DNA from: Bacillota bacterium
GTDB taxonomy: Bacteria; Bacillota; Clostridia; Acetivibrionales; DSM-1351
Reading direction: 5' to 3'
Assembly: GCA_023444055.1 (NCBI GenBank)
Contig: JAEZRV010000090.1
Coordinates: forward strand, 1 to 64,000
DNA length: 64,000 nt
The position numbers and the translations under genes were made by a program. This document shows, one piece after another, positions 62,101 through 64,000 of the stretch. Each line of letters opens with the position of its first letter. Position 1 is the first letter of the stretch. Under the pieces are notes generated by a model. It did not search any database and had not been told where the DNA came from. It was given only the letters and a program-made list of their open reading frames with translations.

Positions 62101-63469
62101 CATCAATTACCTTTCCGTCCTTAAGTTTCATTATTCCTATTTCAGTGATTTTCTCTGTTATTGGCGAGAAGCCTGTAGTTTCAAGGTCTAAAACGCAATA
62201 GGTGGTGTCAATACCCTGTCCCTTAGAATTTGTGACCGAAGGCTTTTTATCAGGTGCTAAATATGCTTCAACCCCGTATATAACCTTCATATCCGGATTA
62301 TCTCTACCGAGAAGCTTATGTGCTTCAGGAAAAGCCTGAACAACTCCATGATCAGTGATAGCAATGGATTTCATTCCCCAGCTCATTGCTCTTTTAATCA
62401 AATCGGCGGCACTTGTCATAGCATCCATTTGGCTCATCTGAGTATGCATATGGAGCTCTACTCTCTTAACCTCTGCATTATCCTGTCTTTTAACCTTCTT
62501 CATACCTTCTGTTTCTACTATGGTATTTGCAATAAGCTCAATTTCACCTGAAAATTTGCTATTGCTTGCATTTCCGGCAAGCTTAACACCCTTTGCTTTT
62601 TTGAGTCTGGATAACACCTCTCCATCCTCACCTGGCTTTAAAAACGACTTACAAGCCATAGAACTTGAGCCATCGTATAAATCAAAGGAAATCAGAGTTT
62701 TCCCACTTCTTAATTCCTTTGAATCAATATTTGATATTTCACCTACAATAGCTACTCTTCCCTCATCTGGTATAATGTCAGTAATTTTAATTATCGGTTC
62801 CTTAATATTAGCATTCCTACCTAATATCAAAGGTGTATTTTCTTTCTTCTCACCATTTTCAACCTTTACATCTTGCTTTACTTGTGGAATTTCTTTAGGC
62901 AATTCAGCAGTATTATTGCTTACTGCAGCCTTAGTTTGTTCTTTGATAAGCTGCATTTCCTTTTCGTGTGAATCCTCTTGCAGTTTCTTTAAATCTTCGC
63001 TGCTAACATTATCAACAAAGTTTATTTTATATGACGAGCCATATAAGTATTTTATGGTTTTACTAATTTTCTTATCATAACCCATGCCTTTTAAAACATC
63101 GGAAGCTATAATTTTAAAATTGAAATTAATGATATTATTTTCAACTTCATATTCTGTATTTTTCATTATTGCTTTCAAAAGAGGGTGTTTATCACTCATT
63201 GAATATAAAATATCATCTAGTTCCTTCTCAATGGGCTTTTTATCTATTCCATCAGAATATTCCACAGTAATTTTAGAATCATTTAATAAAAACCTTTTTC
63301 TTAAAAATCTATTAAGGCCTTCAATTCCTTTTACATCTATATATTTATCAGAGCTAAGCTTAATCTCAAGGATTTTACTTTTTTTCTTTAAGACTGCAGA
63401 TTCTACAATTGCAGTGCTTAAATTTCCCTCTGTATTATAATCGCTAAAAATTTCACTAACCTTCTTCAA
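59114..63469 (-). CDS. polC: DNA polymerase III PolC-type alpha subunit
   Basis: 1451 residues, usual for Gram-positive PolC. Order: N-terminal domains to about 220, OB fold (about 230-325, IKITDIIPDEGRVAIVGEIS), PHP domain from about 337 (VELHMHTQM), an inserted 3'-5' exonuclease from about 424 (YCVLDLETTGFSP, VAHNAEFDIGFL), the palm with catalytic Asp pair EPDIDLNFS near 965, and C-terminal tau-binding/helix-hairpin regions. High-fidelity replicative polymerase. ATG behind GGAGGG. It is immediately downstream of the structured repeat cluster. Confidence 0.97.
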   Translation of the reverse strand: MKKVSEIFSDYNTEGNLSTAIVESAVLKKKSKILEIKLSSDKYIDVKGIEGLNRFLRKRFLLNDSKITVEYSDGIDKKPIEKELDDILYSMSDKHPLLKAIMKNTEYEVENNIINFNFKIIASDVLKGMGYDKKISKTIKYLYGSSYKINFVDNVSSEDLKKLQEDSHEKEMQLIKEQTKAAVSNNTAELPKEIPQVKQDVKVENGEKKENTPLILGRNANIKEPIIKITDIIPDEGRVAIVGEISNIDSKELRSGKTLISFDLYDGSSSMACKSFLKPGEDGEVLSRLKKAKGVKLAGNASNSKFSGEIELIANTIVETEGMKKVKRQDNAEVKRVELHMHTQMSQMDAMTSAADLIKRAMSWGMKSIAITDHGVVQAFPEAHKLLGRDNPDMKVIYGVEAYLAPDKKPSVTNSKGQGIDTTYCVLDLETTGFSPITEKITEIGIMKLKDGKVIDEFSCFVNPEKPIPARVVEVTNITDDMVENAETIEKVFPEMLEFIEGSALVAHNAEFDIGFLKHNAKVLGYDFDFTYLDTLSIAKDIFPEYKTYKLGRIAKNLGIKVEVAHRALDDVDTTVKVFNVMLEKLKERGAQAIDDIDRLGSDDEAKKAEYKKLNTYHAIILAKNYVGLKNLYKLVSYSHLDYFYKKPRILKSIFKKYSEGLILGSACSEGELYKAILQGKSDEEIESIAKDYDYLEIQPLGNNDYLVRKEEVPDKEYLKKINRKIVLLGEQLNKPVVATGDVHFMDPEDEIYRRILEAGQGYTDADNQAPLYLKTTEEMLEEFSYLGEETAYEVVVTNTNKIADMCEQISPISPEKCPPHIEGCEQTIKDIAFDKAHELYGDPLPEIVQQRLDRELDSIIKNGFSVMYIIAQKLVWKSNEDGYLVGSRGSVGSSFVAYMTGITEVNALPPHYRCPGCKYSDFTDYGYNNGFDLPDKLCPVCGENLAKDGIDIPFETFLGFNGDKEPDIDLNFSGEYQARAHKYTEVIFGKGTTFKAGTVGTIADKTAFGYVKKYYDERDIHINKAEIERISKGCTGIKRTTGQHPGGIIVVPKGREIFEFCPVQHPADDPDSEIITTHFDYHSIDQNLLKLDILGHDDPTMIRMLQDITGVDPKTIPMDDKETMSLFSSTEALGVTPQQINSKVGTFGVPEFGTKFVRGMLLDTMPKQFADLICISGLSHGTDVWLGNAKDLIDAGTVTLSEAVCTRDDIMVYLMKKGLPPNSAFKIMETVRKGKALKDGKWPEYEALMREHEVPEWYIDSCKKIKYMFPKAHAAAYIMMAFRIAWFKVHIPLAYYAAYFSIRAKAFDAECMINGKEVVKQKMKEIEMQGNQAANKDKDMYDDLELVLEMYERGFKFLPIDLYKSHATNFLIEDGSIRPPLNSVSGMGTVAAEGIYKAVIEGGTFTSIENLRIRAKIGNSTVESLQKFGCLRGLPKSNQLSFFDDLEELG

Positions 63470-63480
63470 GATAACCCTCC

Positions 63481-63842
63481 ATCTCGCTGATAATGCTAGT
63501 ACACAACTAAATAAATTAAAAGTATATAGTCATTGCTTGATTGCTAAATCCATAAAAAGCTGCTCGCAGAAGTTCTCCTCCCTTTTTGACAGCTACATTA
63601 CAAACACACCATAAAAAACCACTTGTGGTTTTTTCGACTCGAAAACGCACCATATTCGTACAAACTTTATTTTCGAGTTTTTCAAGCTAAACCTCCATTT
63701 GCTAATACTGCTGGCGACACAAATAGTTAATTAAAAAGTATATATTCATTGCTTGACTGCTCAAATCCGCAAAAAGCTGCTCGCAGCTTTTTGATATGCG
63801 AAGAGAACCATGAATAAACAAAATGTAAACTTCGCATTTTTA
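63481..63842. repeat. Structured intergenic repeat, copies 3 and 4 in tandem
   Basis: 63677-63842 matches 4556-4718 (reverse complement) nearly end to end: CAAGCTAAACCTCC, CTGGCGACACAAATAGT, the hairpin AAAAAGCTGCTCGCAGCTTTTT and the GCGAAG...CTTCGC stem. 63481-63676 is a variant copy: its hairpins read AAAAAACCACTTGTGGTTTTTT and CTCGAAAA...TTTTCGAG, while spacer and loop sequences stay similar. No ORF. Confidence 0.75.
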
Positions 63843-64000
63843 TGTATGTAATTATTATATAAAATAGTCAGCGCTTTGTCATGTGTAGAATTATCCTAAG
63901 ATAAGCCTACTTTTAACATATTTGAGTCACAAATTATTATTGATAAGATAAAAATGCAAAAATATTTACTATACATGTAATATTTACCCACAAACTTGAA

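Noticed and set aside
62318..63440. Several plus-strand frames over the 5' half of polC
   Set aside because: Antisense shadows of polC; Ser/Phe/Leu-rich composition, no ribosome sites.
1..64000. CRISPR arrays
   Set aside because: No regularly spaced repeat-spacer pattern was seen. The only tandem repeats are the att units and the structured intergenic repeats.

Overview
The window looks like the chromosome of a low-GC, endospore-forming Firmicute of clostridial type. The evidence is the AT-rich intergenic DNA, a PolC-type replicative polymerase, the sporulation protease YabG, a Bacillus/Clostridium-type large SRP RNA (with Alu domain) upstream of dnaX-ybaB-recR, TTG/GTG starts with strong AGGAGG sites, and many ECF sigma/anti-sigma and ABC operons. 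I cannot name the species.

Layout. 1-5.1 kb: the start of an M15 peptidase gene running off the left edge, a hypothetical gene, then the housekeeping block SRP RNA - dnaX - ybaB - recR (minus strand). 5.5-9.4 kb: a membrane/secreted-protein operon (DUF350 pair protein, YjfK-like protein, Ser-rich secreted protein) and yabG. 9.6-14.3 kb: an orphan CadC/ArsR metal sensor and a cassette of ATP-grasp ligase, glycosyltransferase and dTMP-kinase-like genes. 14.4-20.1 kb: 5'-nucleotidase, a three-gene ABC-2 transporter and a GAF-LuxR regulator. 20.5-22.5 kb: tRNA-Ser(CGA), a two-HD protein ending in HD-GYP, and tRNA-Ser(GGA).

22.4-37.7 kb is an integrated island. The 3' 58 bases of tRNA-Ser(GGA) recur three more times (32549, 36955, 37647), each followed by a hairpin. 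The first interval (about 10 kb) has a tyrosine integrase beside the tRNA, a PD-(D/E)XK-like protein, a winged-helix protein, small zinc/HTH proteins, a frameshifted phage antirepressor with further eroded copies, a serine resolvase, and a HEPN-motif protein against the far att site. The second interval (4.4 kb) has no recombinase and carries a membrane protein + SEC-C pair and an XRE / ImmA-Fic pair. The third is a 0.7-kb satellite unit with one small coiled-coil gene. The island therefore looks like an integrative element followed by cis-mobilisable cargo segments with defence or toxin-antitoxin character.

38-42.9 kb: potABCD polyamine uptake operon. 43.8-57 kb: two ECF sigma/anti-sigma operons on either side of a Cys-rich RiPP locus (transglutaminase-like protein, radical SAM/SPASM maturase, acyl-carrier protein, 45-residue precursor, two ABC exporters, S8 protease fused to a P-loop domain), plus a divergent gene. 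A conserved block of about 70 bases lies upstream of both the first sigma operon and the RiPP operon, which suggests shared control. 57-58.5 kb: MFS exporter. 59.1-63.5 kb: polC, then a cluster of structured intergenic repeats that also occur at 4.6 and 11.9 kb.

All function calls come from reading motifs. No database search was run.
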